Assembly: GCA_023405135.1 (NCBI GenBank)
Contig: JAEXYZ010000071.1
Coordinates: 1-27,233, forward strand
Length of the DNA: 27,233 nt
Direction of reading: 5' to 3'
Origin: Bacillota bacterium
Lineage (GTDB): Bacteria; Bacillota; Bacilli; Bacillales_A; Planococcaceae
Part shown: in pieces, positions 8,038-13,835 of the stretch
Layout: each line of letters starts with the position of its first letter
Position numbering within the stretch: position 1 is the first letter of the stretch
The notes under the pieces: model-generated
What the model was told of the DNA's origin: nothing
What the model saw: the letters and a program-made list of their open reading frames with translations, nothing else
Databases searched by the model: none
Position numbers and translations under genes: made by a program

Positions 8038-8085
8038 ACAAACAAAAAGGTGATCCAAAATTATTTTGGATCACCTTTTGTTTGT
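8038..8085. terminator. Long bidirectional terminator between convergent coat genes
   Basis: The arms at 8038-8060 and 8064-8085 (core GGTGATCCAAAA and TTTTGGATCACC, then A-rich against T-rich) form a stem of about 22 bp with one bulged A and a 3-base loop. T-runs lie on both sides, so it can end transcripts from the cotO-like gene and from the opposing cotZ-like gene. Confidence 0.85.
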
Positions 8086-8093
8086 ATATAGCA

Positions 8094-8201
8094 TAAACGA
8101 CCTGGCCATTCAATTGAAAGCCAGGCCATCTACTTGAGGCTCACTAGAAGTGAGTCATGTTGGCAATATTATGAAGTTACCGACATGATTTAGGTCGTTT
8201 A
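8094..8201. other. Four-stem, cloverleaf-like structured element
   Basis: A closing stem TAAACGACCT (8094-8103) with AGGTCGTTTA (8192-8201) is perfect over 10 bp. Inside are three hairpins. The first is CCTGGC (8101-8106) with GCCAGG (8120-8125), its loop holding the palindrome TTCAATTGAA. The second is GGCTCACT (8138-8145) with AGTGAGTC (8149-8156), with a 3-base loop. The third is CATGTTGG (8156-8163) with CCGACATG (8180-8187), extended by AA/TT after one mismatch. The first hairpin shares CCT with the closing stem, so those two compete at their junction. Either strand folds. It lies downstream of the cotZ-like gene, between it and the long terminator. It could be a structured RNA, a 3' UTR element or a small palindromic mobile element. 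I do not recognise the family. Confidence 0.6.
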
Positions 8202-8221
8202 CACTTTTTGTTTACTATCAA

Positions 8222-8737
8222 TTAGTCGCAAATGTGTAGGTTTACATCTTTTACGCATTGTACACCACAGAAGAATGAAAGGTCTACTGTTAAGCAAGTT
8301 TCAGTTTTCTTAAAGTGAACTATTTCAGGTAAAAGTCCCATTGTTACGCCTGTTTCATCTTTGTTCATTAAACTTATATGACCTTCATCATCACATGGAG
8401 CAACGACACGTAATGTTGCACAGCAATCATGTACATCTTCTACACGGAAGAATACTGATGGTAAAACTGCTCCATGAGGCGTTGTATAGAATGCAAAGAA
8501 CGGTAAACCATTTGGATTAAGTAACATGAATACTCTTGTATCTGCATTTGCTCTACGTGCAGGTGCAGCTAGACCACCTAGTGGTTCTAAGAAACAGCTT
8601 GTTCCACAGTTGTCACAATCATCATTTACAGCTTGATTTTGAATATCTAATATTGCATTTACAACATCACATACACACCCTTCATGATTATGTGATGTGC
8701 CACCGATATTATCTTTTCTTCCACAACCCATTATCAT
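8222..8737 (-). CDS. Cys-rich spore coat/exosporium protein, CotZ/CotY/ExsY type
   Basis: 171 residues from ATG 8737 (169 from the second ATG at 8731; GTGAGGTGAA serves either). Cysteines are abundant and clustered: CGRKDN, GCVCDVV, DDCDNCGTSC, VHDCCATL, and FFCGVQCVKDV near the C-terminus. The block SVFFRVEDVHDCCATLRVV matches the core of CotZ/CotY and ExsY, disulfide-crosslinking proteins that self-assemble into two-dimensional lattices of the spore crust or exosporium basal layer. The neighbouring CotO-like gene gives the B. subtilis cotO-cotZ pairing, though here the two are convergent. Only one Cys-rich paralogue is in the window. A sigma-K-type -10 lies about 30 bases upstream. Whether it is closer to CotZ, CotY or ExsY cannot be decided by eye. 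Confidence 0.88.
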   Translation of the reverse strand: MIMGCGRKDNIGGTSHNHEGCVCDVVNAILDIQNQAVNDDCDNCGTSCFLEPLGGLAAPARRANADTRVFMLLNPNGLPFFAFYTTPHGAVLPSVFFRVEDVHDCCATLRVVAPCDDEGHISLMNKDETGVTMGLLPEIVHFKKTETCLTVDLSFFCGVQCVKDVNLHICD

Positions 8738-8765
8738 TTCACCTCACTTTATCATAGCTTCAATC

Positions 8766-8774
8766 TACAATATG
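8766..8774 (-). promoter_or_regulatory. Sigma-K-like -10 box of the cotZ-like gene
   Basis: On the minus strand CATATTGTA fits the late mother-cell -10 consensus CATANNNTA exactly and is 28 bases upstream of the start codon. I see no clear -35 AC element at the usual distance, so this rests on the -10 box and on the known late mother-cell expression of such coat genes. Confidence 0.45.
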
Positions 8775-8871
8775 TAAAATTGACAACGAAAACCGGGCGA
8801 TAGTTTATAGGCGCTTAATTTAGGTGCAATTTTTCTGATGAAAATACCCAAAATAAGTAAGAAGGCTTTAT

Positions 8872-8902
8872 TGAATAGATTAACTTTTTCATGACCATAA
8901 TG
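8872..8902 (+). promoter_or_regulatory. Sigma-G promoter of the spoVA operon
   Basis: TGAATA (8872-8877), an 18-base spacer and CATAATG (8896-8902) match the forespore sigma-G consensus (TGAATA, 17-18 bases, CATACTA) closely. The start codon of the first gene is 20 bases beyond the -10 box. spoVA operons are sigma-G-dependent in B. subtilis. Confidence 0.75.
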
Positions 8903-8922
8903 GTGGAAAAGGGGGTTGGATT

Positions 8923-9327
8923 TTGAAAAAAATGGCATATATCTTTTTCCTCATTCCATTTTTTTTAATAGGATGCTCGAACGAACAAACTATCGAAGTA
9001 TTAAATGAAAGCAGAGATGAAGAAAAGCGAGCAGAGGTTGAAGAAATGATAAGAAAAACGGAGGAAGTGTATACAGGAACAGCTATTTTTGTTGAAGATG
9101 AATTGTTAGTCGCAATTCAAGTAAAGCCGTGGCTAGGCTTTAAAGAGCAAAAGATTGAAAAAAGACTTCAAAAAGAGATTGAAGAAAAATACCCCGATTT
9201 AAATGTTGTCGTATCAACCGATTACAAAATGCATTGGGAAACACAGAAATTATTACATGAAAAAGACGAGAAAAAAATTAGTGAAAAAGTTGATAAACTT
9301 AAAAGCTTAGCGAAGGAGGAGACATAA
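8923..9327 (+). CDS. Sporulation lipoprotein, YhcN/YlaJ family
   Basis: 134 residues. A signal peptide with lipobox FFLIGCS places the mature N-terminal Cys near residue 18, so it is a membrane-anchored lipoprotein. The rest is highly charged, with the YhcN/YlaJ-like core TGTAIFVEDELLVAIQVKPW and the following amphipathic helices, and a Lys/Glu-rich C-terminus. TTG 8923 is chosen because AAAAGGGGG lies seven bases upstream; ATG 8932 is the alternative. It is the first gene of the SpoVA operon, one base before spoVAC. A YhcN/YlaJ lipoprotein beside spoVAC-AD-AEb is the arrangement described for the additional (spoVA2-type) operons of bacilli, which influence germination and heat resistance of spores. 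The molecular role of the lipoprotein is not settled. Confidence 0.82.
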   Translation: MKKMAYIFFLIPFFLIGCSNEQTIEVLNESRDEEKRAEVEEMIRKTEEVYTGTAIFVEDELLVAIQVKPWLGFKEQKIEKRLQKEIEEKYPDLNVVVSTDYKMHWETQKLLHEKDEKKISEKVDKLKSLAKEET

Positions 9328-9783
9328 TTGGATCCACAAGAATATCAACAGTTAGAGCAACAAATTACACCTCCTACACCATATGCCAAAAACGTCTTGA
9401 AAGCATTTCTTGTTGGAGGAATTATTTGTACTATTGGACAAGCAATAACTTACTTTTTTATTATCTTTTTTGATTTCACGGATAAAACGGCCGGGAATGC
9501 TACTGTTGCAACAATGGTTTTTATTTCGATGCTATTAACCGGCTTTGGATTGTATCGTAAACTAGGGCAATTTGCAGGTGCTGGTAGTGCAGTTCCAGTA
9601 ACTGGTTTCGGAAATGCGGTTATTTCAGCAGCAATTGAATATAAAAGTGAAGGGTTTGTTCTTGGGGTTGGAAGCAACATGTTTAAACTAGCTGGGTCCG
9701 TTATTTTATTTGGTGTTGGTTCCGCATTCTTTATAGCTCTCATTAAGCTTATTTTAGTGTCAGTGGGCGTGCTAGAATGGTAA
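9328..9783 (+). CDS. spoVAC: SpoVAC, dipicolinic acid channel subunit
   Basis: 151 residues, an inner spore membrane protein with about four or five hydrophobic helices (first at about 25-50, LVGGIICTIGQAITYFFIIF). The motif GAGSAVPVTGFGNAVISAAIEYKSEG, noted here by its ends GAGSAVPVTGFGNA and EYKSEG (about residues 85-110), is the SpoVAC/SpoVAE signature. SpoVA proteins move Ca-dipicolinate into the forespore and out during germination; SpoVAC has been described as a mechanosensitive channel. Start TTG 9328 has GAAGGAGG ahead of it. The stop overlaps the spoVAD start by seven bases. spoVAEb downstream is a paralogue with the same motif. Confidence 0.95.
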   Translation: MDPQEYQQLEQQITPPTPYAKNVLKAFLVGGIICTIGQAITYFFIIFFDFTDKTAGNATVATMVFISMLLTGFGLYRKLGQFAGAGSAVPVTGFGNAVISAAIEYKSEGFVLGVGSNMFKLAGSVILFGVGSAFFIALIKLILVSVGVLEW

Positions 9784-10772
9784 TTTTATTTCAATCTAAA
9801 CCTTCAATTATTACGTGTGCAGCAGTAGCCGGACCACTAGAACGAAAAAGTGTATTTTATTCATATTTTGATTCAATTGCAGAAGATGAAAGATGGGGCC
9901 AAACGACTAATGAGCAAGGGCATTCAAAAATGATATCTGAAGCTTGCGATATCATAATTAAGAAATCAAATATAAAAAATTTAGATATTGATTTCTTCTT
10001 AAGTGGAGACTTAGTAAATCAAATGACTCCAACCAATTTTGCTGCAAGAGAGCTAGCATGCTCATTTATTGGACTTTTTTCAGCTTGTGCCACTTCTATT
10101 TCCTCTGTTATTATTGCGAGTTTACTTACTGAATTGGGCGCATCACAGCTTGCAATTGCAGGTGCATCTAGCCAACATAATTCAATTGAACGGCAATTTC
10201 GTTACCCAATCAATTATGGGGCACAGAAACCAGCAACATCTCAATGGACCGTTACGGCTGCAGGTTATGCATTAATAGGAAAGCATAAATCTGAACATCC
10301 ATCAGTAGTCGCTGGAACAATTGGTAAAGTTGTTGATTATGGAGAAGTTAACCCATTTCATATGGGAGGAGCAATGGCACCAGCAGCCTTTGATACGATT
10401 ACTTCTCATCTGAAAAAACGTAATCAGAAGATAAGTGATTATGATCTTATTATGACAGGTGATTTAGGGAAAATCGGGTTAAAGATATTAAAGGCTATGC
10501 TCGCACAAAGTGGTGTAAAGCAGGATGAATTGCAATTATTAAGAGACGCAGGTGCTGAATATTACGGAGAGGATGAACATTTCCAAGCAGGCGCAAGTGG
10601 TGCAGGATGCTCTGCTTCCGTGTATTTTAGCTATATCGATCAACAATTGAAAACTGGTCGCTATAACCGAGTGCTACTTGTTGCAACTGGCGCTCTTCTC
10701 TCTCCATTGTCCTTTCAACAAGGGGAGACGATTCCTTGTACTGCACATGCGATTGAAATTACGATGGAGTGA
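9777..10772 (+). CDS. spoVAD: SpoVAD, dipicolinic acid-binding protein
   Basis: 331 residues, a soluble thiolase/ketoacyl-synthase-like fold that in B. subtilis binds dipicolinic acid on the spore inner membrane. Recognisable parts are SKPSIITCAAVAGPLE at the N-terminus, DFFLSGDLVNQMTP near 80, FSACATSISSVIIAS near 100 (the position of the thiolase Cys loop), VTAAGYALIG near 160, the GAEYYGEDEHFQAGASGAGC segment near 260, and FQQGETIPCTAHAIEI at the C-terminus. ATG 9777 overlaps the end of spoVAC, indicating translational coupling. Length and sequence are normal for SpoVAD. Confidence 0.96.
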   Translation: MVILFQSKPSIITCAAVAGPLERKSVFYSYFDSIAEDERWGQTTNEQGHSKMISEACDIIIKKSNIKNLDIDFFLSGDLVNQMTPTNFAARELACSFIGLFSACATSISSVIIASLLTELGASQLAIAGASSQHNSIERQFRYPINYGAQKPATSQWTVTAAGYALIGKHKSEHPSVVAGTIGKVVDYGEVNPFHMGGAMAPAAFDTITSHLKKRNQKISDYDLIMTGDLGKIGLKILKAMLAQSGVKQDELQLLRDAGAEYYGEDEHFQAGASGAGCSASVYFSYIDQQLKTGRYNRVLLVATGALLSPLSFQQGETIPCTAHAIEITME

Positions 10773-10781
10773 GGCGGGAGT

Positions 10782-11150
10782 ATGCTTTTTTTTAACTTTT
10801 TAATTGCATTTATTGTAGGTGGCCTAATTTGTGTAATAGGCCAGTTAATTATGGATGTTGGAAAAATGACGCCAGGACATACATTATCGATATTAGTTGT
10901 AGCTGGAGCTATTTTGGACGGATTAGGATTTTATGAACCACTCATCGATTTTGCAGGAGCTGGGGCAACGATTCCGATTACTTCTTTTGGGAATTCATTA
11001 ACACATGGAGCATTAGCAGAAGCGGAAAAGCATGGATGGGTTGGAGTATTAACCGGAATGTTTGAGGTTACTAGCTCAGGGATAAGCGCCGCTATAGTAT
11101 TTGGATTTATTGCTGCATTAATTTTTAAACCAAAAGGAAAAGCAAACTAG
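10782..11150 (+). CDS. spoVAEb: SpoVAEb, SpoVA channel membrane subunit
   Basis: 122 residues with three to four membrane helices. It shares with spoVAC the GLICVIGQLIMDV first helix and the GAGATIPITSFGNSLTHGAL motif, marking it as SpoVAEb. ATG 10782 is 10 bases after the spoVAD stop with GGCGGGAG ahead. With spoVAC and spoVAD it forms the minimal conserved SpoVA core. spoVAA, spoVAB, spoVAEa and spoVAF are not present here, unlike the seven-gene B. subtilis operon. No T-tailed terminator follows; instead a long hairpin without T-run (11158-11207) lies before the next gene. Confidence 0.93.
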   Translation: MLFFNFLIAFIVGGLICVIGQLIMDVGKMTPGHTLSILVVAGAILDGLGFYEPLIDFAGAGATIPITSFGNSLTHGALAEAEKHGWVGVLTGMFEVTSSGISAAIVFGFIAALIFKPKGKAN

Positions 11151-11157
11151 ACTAATA

Positions 11158-11207
11158 CCCCTCTTTTACTTTGTATACGTGCATAGTATACAAAGTGAAA
11201 GGAGGGG
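11158..11207 (+). promoter_or_regulatory. Long hairpin sequestering the ribosome site of the yjcZ-like gene
   Basis: The left arm 11158-11178 (CCCCTC, TTTT, ACTTTGTATAC) pairs with the right arm 11186-11207 (GTATACAAAGT, GAAA, one bulged G, GAGGGG). That gives 21 bp with a single wobble and one bulge around a 7-base loop. The inner 11 bp are perfect. The right arm ends in the whole AAAGGAGGGG ribosome site, so any RNA reading in from spoVAEb would have the site paired. No T-run follows, so it is not a standard terminator. Confidence 0.75.
11182..11190 (+). promoter_or_regulatory. Sigma-K-like -10 box inside the hairpin
   Basis: CATAGTATA matches CATANNNTA exactly and lies at the loop and start of the right arm. 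Transcription would begin near 11197, giving a leader of under 20 bases that keeps the ribosome site but lacks the left arm of the hairpin. No good -35 box is visible, so promoter activity is uncertain. Confidence 0.4.
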
Positions 11208-11214
11208 ATTTTTA

Positions 11215-11478
11215 ATGTGGAATAAAGGCCAAGTAAGCCCTGGATATGATATGGGATGTGGATGTGGTGGTAGTCAAGTAAGCCCTGGGTATGATATGGG
11301 ATGTGGATATGGTGGAAGCCAAGTAAGCCCTGCATTTGATGCAGTAGATTACTGTAGCAACCAAGTAAGTCCTGCATACGATATGGGTAGCTATCGTCCT
11401 GGATACAAAGGTTCTGCTTTTGTATTAATTGTTGTATTATTCATCTTATTAATCATCGTAGGAAAATGTCATTTCTAA
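11215..11478 (+). CDS. YjcZ-family small sporulation protein with N-terminal repeats
   Basis: 87 residues from ATG 11215, chosen for the strong AAAGGAGGGG site; a longer frame to 11179 would start inside the hairpin loop. The C-terminal 25 residues are a single membrane helix, GSAFVLIVVLFILLIIVGKC, the hallmark of YjcZ-type small sporulation proteins. The N-terminal part is four tandem units of 14-15 residues, each beginning QVSPgYDmG (two with CGCGGS or CGYGGS endings), so Cys, Gly and Tyr are abundant. Such extensions could cross-link or bind metal, but that is speculation. It is co-oriented with spoVIF 10 bases downstream, suggesting a mother-cell coat-related unit distinct from spoVA. B. 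subtilis YjcZ is much shorter. Confidence 0.82.
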   Translation: MWNKGQVSPGYDMGCGCGGSQVSPGYDMGCGYGGSQVSPAFDAVDYCSNQVSPAYDMGSYRPGYKGSAFVLIVVLFILLIIVGKCHF

Positions 11479-11488
11479 GGAGGGGAGA

Positions 11489-11740
11489 ATGATGCAAAAC
11501 CCTTTTTTTAAGCAAATCGAAAGCAAAACTGGAGTAAGTATGGATGAAATCTTTGCTCTAGCGAATGCCATTCAATACGCTGATTTTACAAATGAAAAAC
11601 AAGTTAGGAAAATTGTTAAAAAAGTTAGTAGAATAGCAAATAAACCAGTTTCAAAAGAGTTGGAAGATCAAATCGTTACTTCAATTTTGCAAGACGGCCA
11701 ATCATTAGATTTAGGCAAGATTCAAAAAATGTTAGGATAG
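11489..11740 (+). CDS. spoVIF: SpoVIF, stage VI sporulation protein F (YjcC)
   Basis: 83 residues, starting at ATG 11489 (or ATG 11492) after AAGGAGGGG. Small, soluble and helical. The pattern FFKQIESKTGVSMDEIFALAN, cited here by its parts FFKQIESKTGV and DEIFALANAIQ, then VSRIANKPVSKELEDQIV and the terminal LDLGKIQKML, matches B. subtilis SpoVIF. There it is a sigma-K-dependent mother-cell protein needed for proper coat assembly through GerE. It follows the YjcZ-like gene by 10 bases and precedes a strong terminator, so it ends the unit. In B. subtilis it also lies near yjcF, yjcG and yjcH, as here. Confidence 0.9.
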   Translation: MMQNPFFKQIESKTGVSMDEIFALANAIQYADFTNEKQVRKIVKKVSRIANKPVSKELEDQIVTSILQDGQSLDLGKIQKMLG

Positions 11741-11747
11741 CAGATTG

Positions 11748-11783
11748 AAAGAGCTGACTCGAAATGAATTGAGTCAGCTCTTT
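11748..11783. terminator. Bidirectional terminator between spoVIF and yjcF
   Basis: AAAGAGCTGACTC (11748-11760) pairs perfectly with GAGTCAGCTCTTT (11771-11783), with T-rich sequence on the plus-strand side. It serves spoVIF and the convergent yjcF, whose stop codon is two bases away. Confidence 0.9.
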
Positions 11784-11784
11784 A

Positions 11785-12213
11785 TTAAATCGATTTTTCC
11801 ATTGAACGGTGAGGAATGCCAGCATCCATGAATTCCGGAGAAGTTACAATGTATTGTAATTTTTCATAAAACGGAATTGCATAGCTTTGAGCATTTAATT
11901 TTAATTTTTTAAATCCTCTTTCTTTCGCATATTCTTCTACCTTTTCCATGATCAAAAATCCGAGTTTTTTCCCACGGTAAGGCTTTAAAACACAAACACG
12001 TTCAACTTTCCCAATTTTACTTTCATATTCGTTAAGACGGGCAGCACCAATCGTTTGTTCACCGTCTTTTACAATAAAATGAATCGCACTGTCATCATAT
12101 TCATCAAGTTCGAGATGTTGTGGAACACCTTGTTCTTCAACAAAAACTTTTTTCCGAACGGCAAACGCTAATTCTAATTCTTCATTCGTTTCGACGATTT
12201 TTACTTCGTACAA
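11785..12213 (-). CDS. yjcF: GNAT-family N-acetyltransferase (YjcF)
   Basis: 142 residues. GNAT fold: N-terminal AFAVRKKVFVEEQGVP, acetyl-CoA loop VCVLKPYRGKKLGFLIMEKV near residue 95, and the C-terminal LNAQSYAIPFYEKLQY with the conserved Tyr. It resembles the YjcF/ElaA branch, whose acceptor is unknown. It begins at TTG 12213 with GGAGATGAA upstream and lies two bases after yjcG, an arrangement conserved with B. subtilis yjcF-yjcG-yjcH. Protein or small-molecule acceptor cannot be decided. Confidence 0.9.
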   Translation of the reverse strand: MYEVKIVETNEELELAFAVRKKVFVEEQGVPQHLELDEYDDSAIHFIVKDGEQTIGAARLNEYESKIGKVERVCVLKPYRGKKLGFLIMEKVEEYAKERGFKKLKLNAQSYAIPFYEKLQYIVTSPEFMDAGIPHRSMEKSI

Positions 12214-12215
12214 GA

Positions 12216-12731
12216 CTATTCATCTCCAGAAAAACGGTATGTTTCATATGTTGTCCATGAACCGTCTTCCAATTGATATACTAAGTGGATACGATCAATC
12301 GTTTCTTGCTCGTTCACACCAATCATACGTAGCTGACCATAAATATCATCATGTTCAGTTTCAGTTAAATCTTGAGCAATTGTAATATGGGGAATAAACA
12401 CATGCTTTGGTTTTCCGATATTTACTTGCTTTTGAAGTTCTTGATGAAGATTTGTTAATTGTTCTGTTGGTTCAATTCGGAAAAAAATAACATTTGTTGT
12501 TGGGAAGAACGAACTTATACGTGATGCATGAATTTTTAACGGTGCATATTTCTTTGCTATTGAGGCTATCGTTTCAGAAATCTTATTAATTTCAGTTTCA
12601 TCTGCTTCAAATGCTTCCTTTAACGTAATATGCGGTGTTATTTTTGAATAATGTGAGTCATATCTTTTACGATACGTATTCGCTAAATCTTGTAATTTTT
12701 TTGATGGAAATACCACAATACCGTACTTCAT
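12216..12731 (-). CDS. yjcG: 2H-phosphoesterase / 2'-5' RNA ligase-like protein (YjcG)
   Basis: 171 residues. The two HxT/HxS-type motifs of the 2H phosphoesterase superfamily are visible: ITPHITLKEAF near residue 33 and VFIPHITIAQDL near 111. B. subtilis YjcG has this fold and is annotated as a putative 2'-5' RNA ligase or cyclic phosphodiesterase; its substrate is not established to my knowledge. It starts at ATG 12731 with a GGGGGGTAA site. It is translated with yjcF from the same transcript. Confidence 0.92.
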   Translation of the reverse strand: MKYGIVVFPSKKLQDLANTYRKRYDSHYSKITPHITLKEAFEADETEINKISETIASIAKKYAPLKIHASRISSFFPTTNVIFFRIEPTEQLTNLHQELQKQVNIGKPKHVFIPHITIAQDLTETEHDDIYGQLRMIGVNEQETIDRIHLVYQLEDGSWTTYETYRFSGDE

Positions 12732-12816
12732 CGTTCATTACCCCCCTAGATTTGTTCAATTTTTCATAAATAATTATAACAGATTTTAAATTTTTAGACA
12801 TTTTATCACTCATAAA

Positions 12817-13536
12817 TTAGCTGAAATTTTCAATTAAAGCTCTTTTTAAATCAGGTTTCCAATATTTCCACGTGTGGTTTCCATCAAACTCTTCATAAAA
12901 AGTTTTAAACCCTTTTGCTACCAATAGCTCGTGTAATTTTCGGTTTGGTGTAAGAAAATCTTTAATTTTTTTGTCAGTTGTTAGTACTTGATTTTCGCCC
13001 TTTCCAATGACGTGATAGATTGAAACTGTATTCATATTATTCGATTGTTCTACGATGTTTAATACGTGTTCGTCTACATAAGGTGATTGTAAAATTGCTT
13101 TACTAAAAATATTTGGATATTTAAGAGTGGCGAGTAATGATGCTGTTGCAGCCATTGAGTCACCGATTAATCCTCGAGTTTCACCTAATTGGAAAGTTGA
13201 ATATTCATTATCCAAGTAAGGAACAAGTTCATGGGCTAAAAAACGTAAATAAGCTTCATGTTGTTCACCAGTTGGAATGTATTTTTTTCTTCTATCAGCA
13301 ATATTTTTATATGGGACTCCTACAATAATAATATTGTCAATTTCATAATCATCTAACAATTGATCTGCAAGGCGCGGGATTCCTCCTAATTGGAAATAAT
13401 CTTTTCCGTCAGAAGCAATTAAGATGTTATATTTATTAAGTGGAGTATAATTTGCAGGTACATAAATTAATAATTCAATTTCCTCCTGTAGTACCTTACT
13501 GTAAAAAGTTATATCTTTAACAGTTCCATGATCCAC
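12817..13536 (-). CDS. yjcH: Esterase, alpha/beta hydrolase (YjcH, esterase D-like)
   Basis: 239 residues, cytosolic. Family signatures: VPANYTPLNKYNILIASDG near residue 26, the nucleophile elbow GLIGDSMAATASL near 124-136 (Ser in GDSMA), and the C-terminal EFDGNHTWKYWKPDL near 217 supplying the catalytic His. An Asp or Glu completes the triad. It resembles the Fes/esterase D group, some members of which cleave ferric siderophores, but the substrate here is unknown. GTG 13536 has AGGAGG eight bases upstream. It is 85 bases upstream of yjcG and probably first in the yjcH-yjcG-yjcF transcript. Confidence 0.88.
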   Translation of the reverse strand: MDHGTVKDITFYSKVLQEEIELLIYVPANYTPLNKYNILIASDGKDYFQLGGIPRLADQLLDDYEIDNIIIVGVPYKNIADRRKKYIPTGEQHEAYLRFLAHELVPYLDNEYSTFQLGETRGLIGDSMAATASLLATLKYPNIFSKAILQSPYVDEHVLNIVEQSNNMNTVSIYHVIGKGENQVLTTDKKIKDFLTPNRKLHELLVAKGFKTFYEEFDGNHTWKYWKPDLKRALIENFS

Positions 13537-13570
13537 TAGGGGAACCTCCTCTTCTTAACTAGTCGTTAAA

Positions 13571-13727
13571 GCGCAAGTCGAGCCAAAACAAGCCGCCTTT
13601 GCTTTTAATGGTGTCCAGCTCCGGCGGCTAGGCTCTCGTGTCGCTTCAGCTTCCTTCTACGCGTGCAAGCACGCTTGGCAGAAGCTTCCAGCGCAAGTCG
13701 AGCCAAAACGAGCCGCCTTCGCTTTTA
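13571..13727. repeat. GC-rich dispersed-type intergenic repeat with duplicated ends
   Basis: Two 37-base copies at 13571-13607 and 13691-13727 differ at two positions (GCGCAAGTCGAGCCAAAAC then a/g, AGCCGCCTT then t/c, GCTTTTA) and are exactly 120 bases apart. Between them are GTGTCCAGCTCCGGCGGC, TAGGCTCTCGTGTCGCTTC and the hairpin-forming GCGTGCAAGCACGC, plus AGAAGCTTCC/GGAAGCTG-type pairing. The block is far richer in G+C than its neighbours. Similar GC-rich blocks containing 'CCAGCTCCGGCGGCTAGGC' recur between genes in many Bacillaceae, as far as I recall. No coding potential is seen; the function is unknown. Confidence 0.75.
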
Positions 13728-13835
13728 TATGTACCGAGATTGTATCATATTCGAAAGCTAGCGTGTACTATGTAGTATAGAAGTATGATTGAAAGATTTG
13801 TTATCTAAAATTAGTGATGAAAAGAGGCTGACATA

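Noticed and set aside
8094..8201. tRNA gene
   Set aside because: The cloverleaf-like fold has a 10-bp closing stem, wrong arm lengths and no T-loop, D-loop or CCA-end sequence.
11158..11207. Intrinsic terminator of the spoVA operon
   Set aside because: The stem is long enough, but it is followed by GGGGATTTTTAATG with the T-run short, within the next gene's leader, and the paired sequence is the ribosome site itself. Partial termination cannot be excluded, but sequestration explains the arrangement better.
11147..11377. Minus-strand ORF with HIPYH repeats
   Set aside because: It is the antisense shadow of the repeat-encoding part of the yjcZ-like gene.
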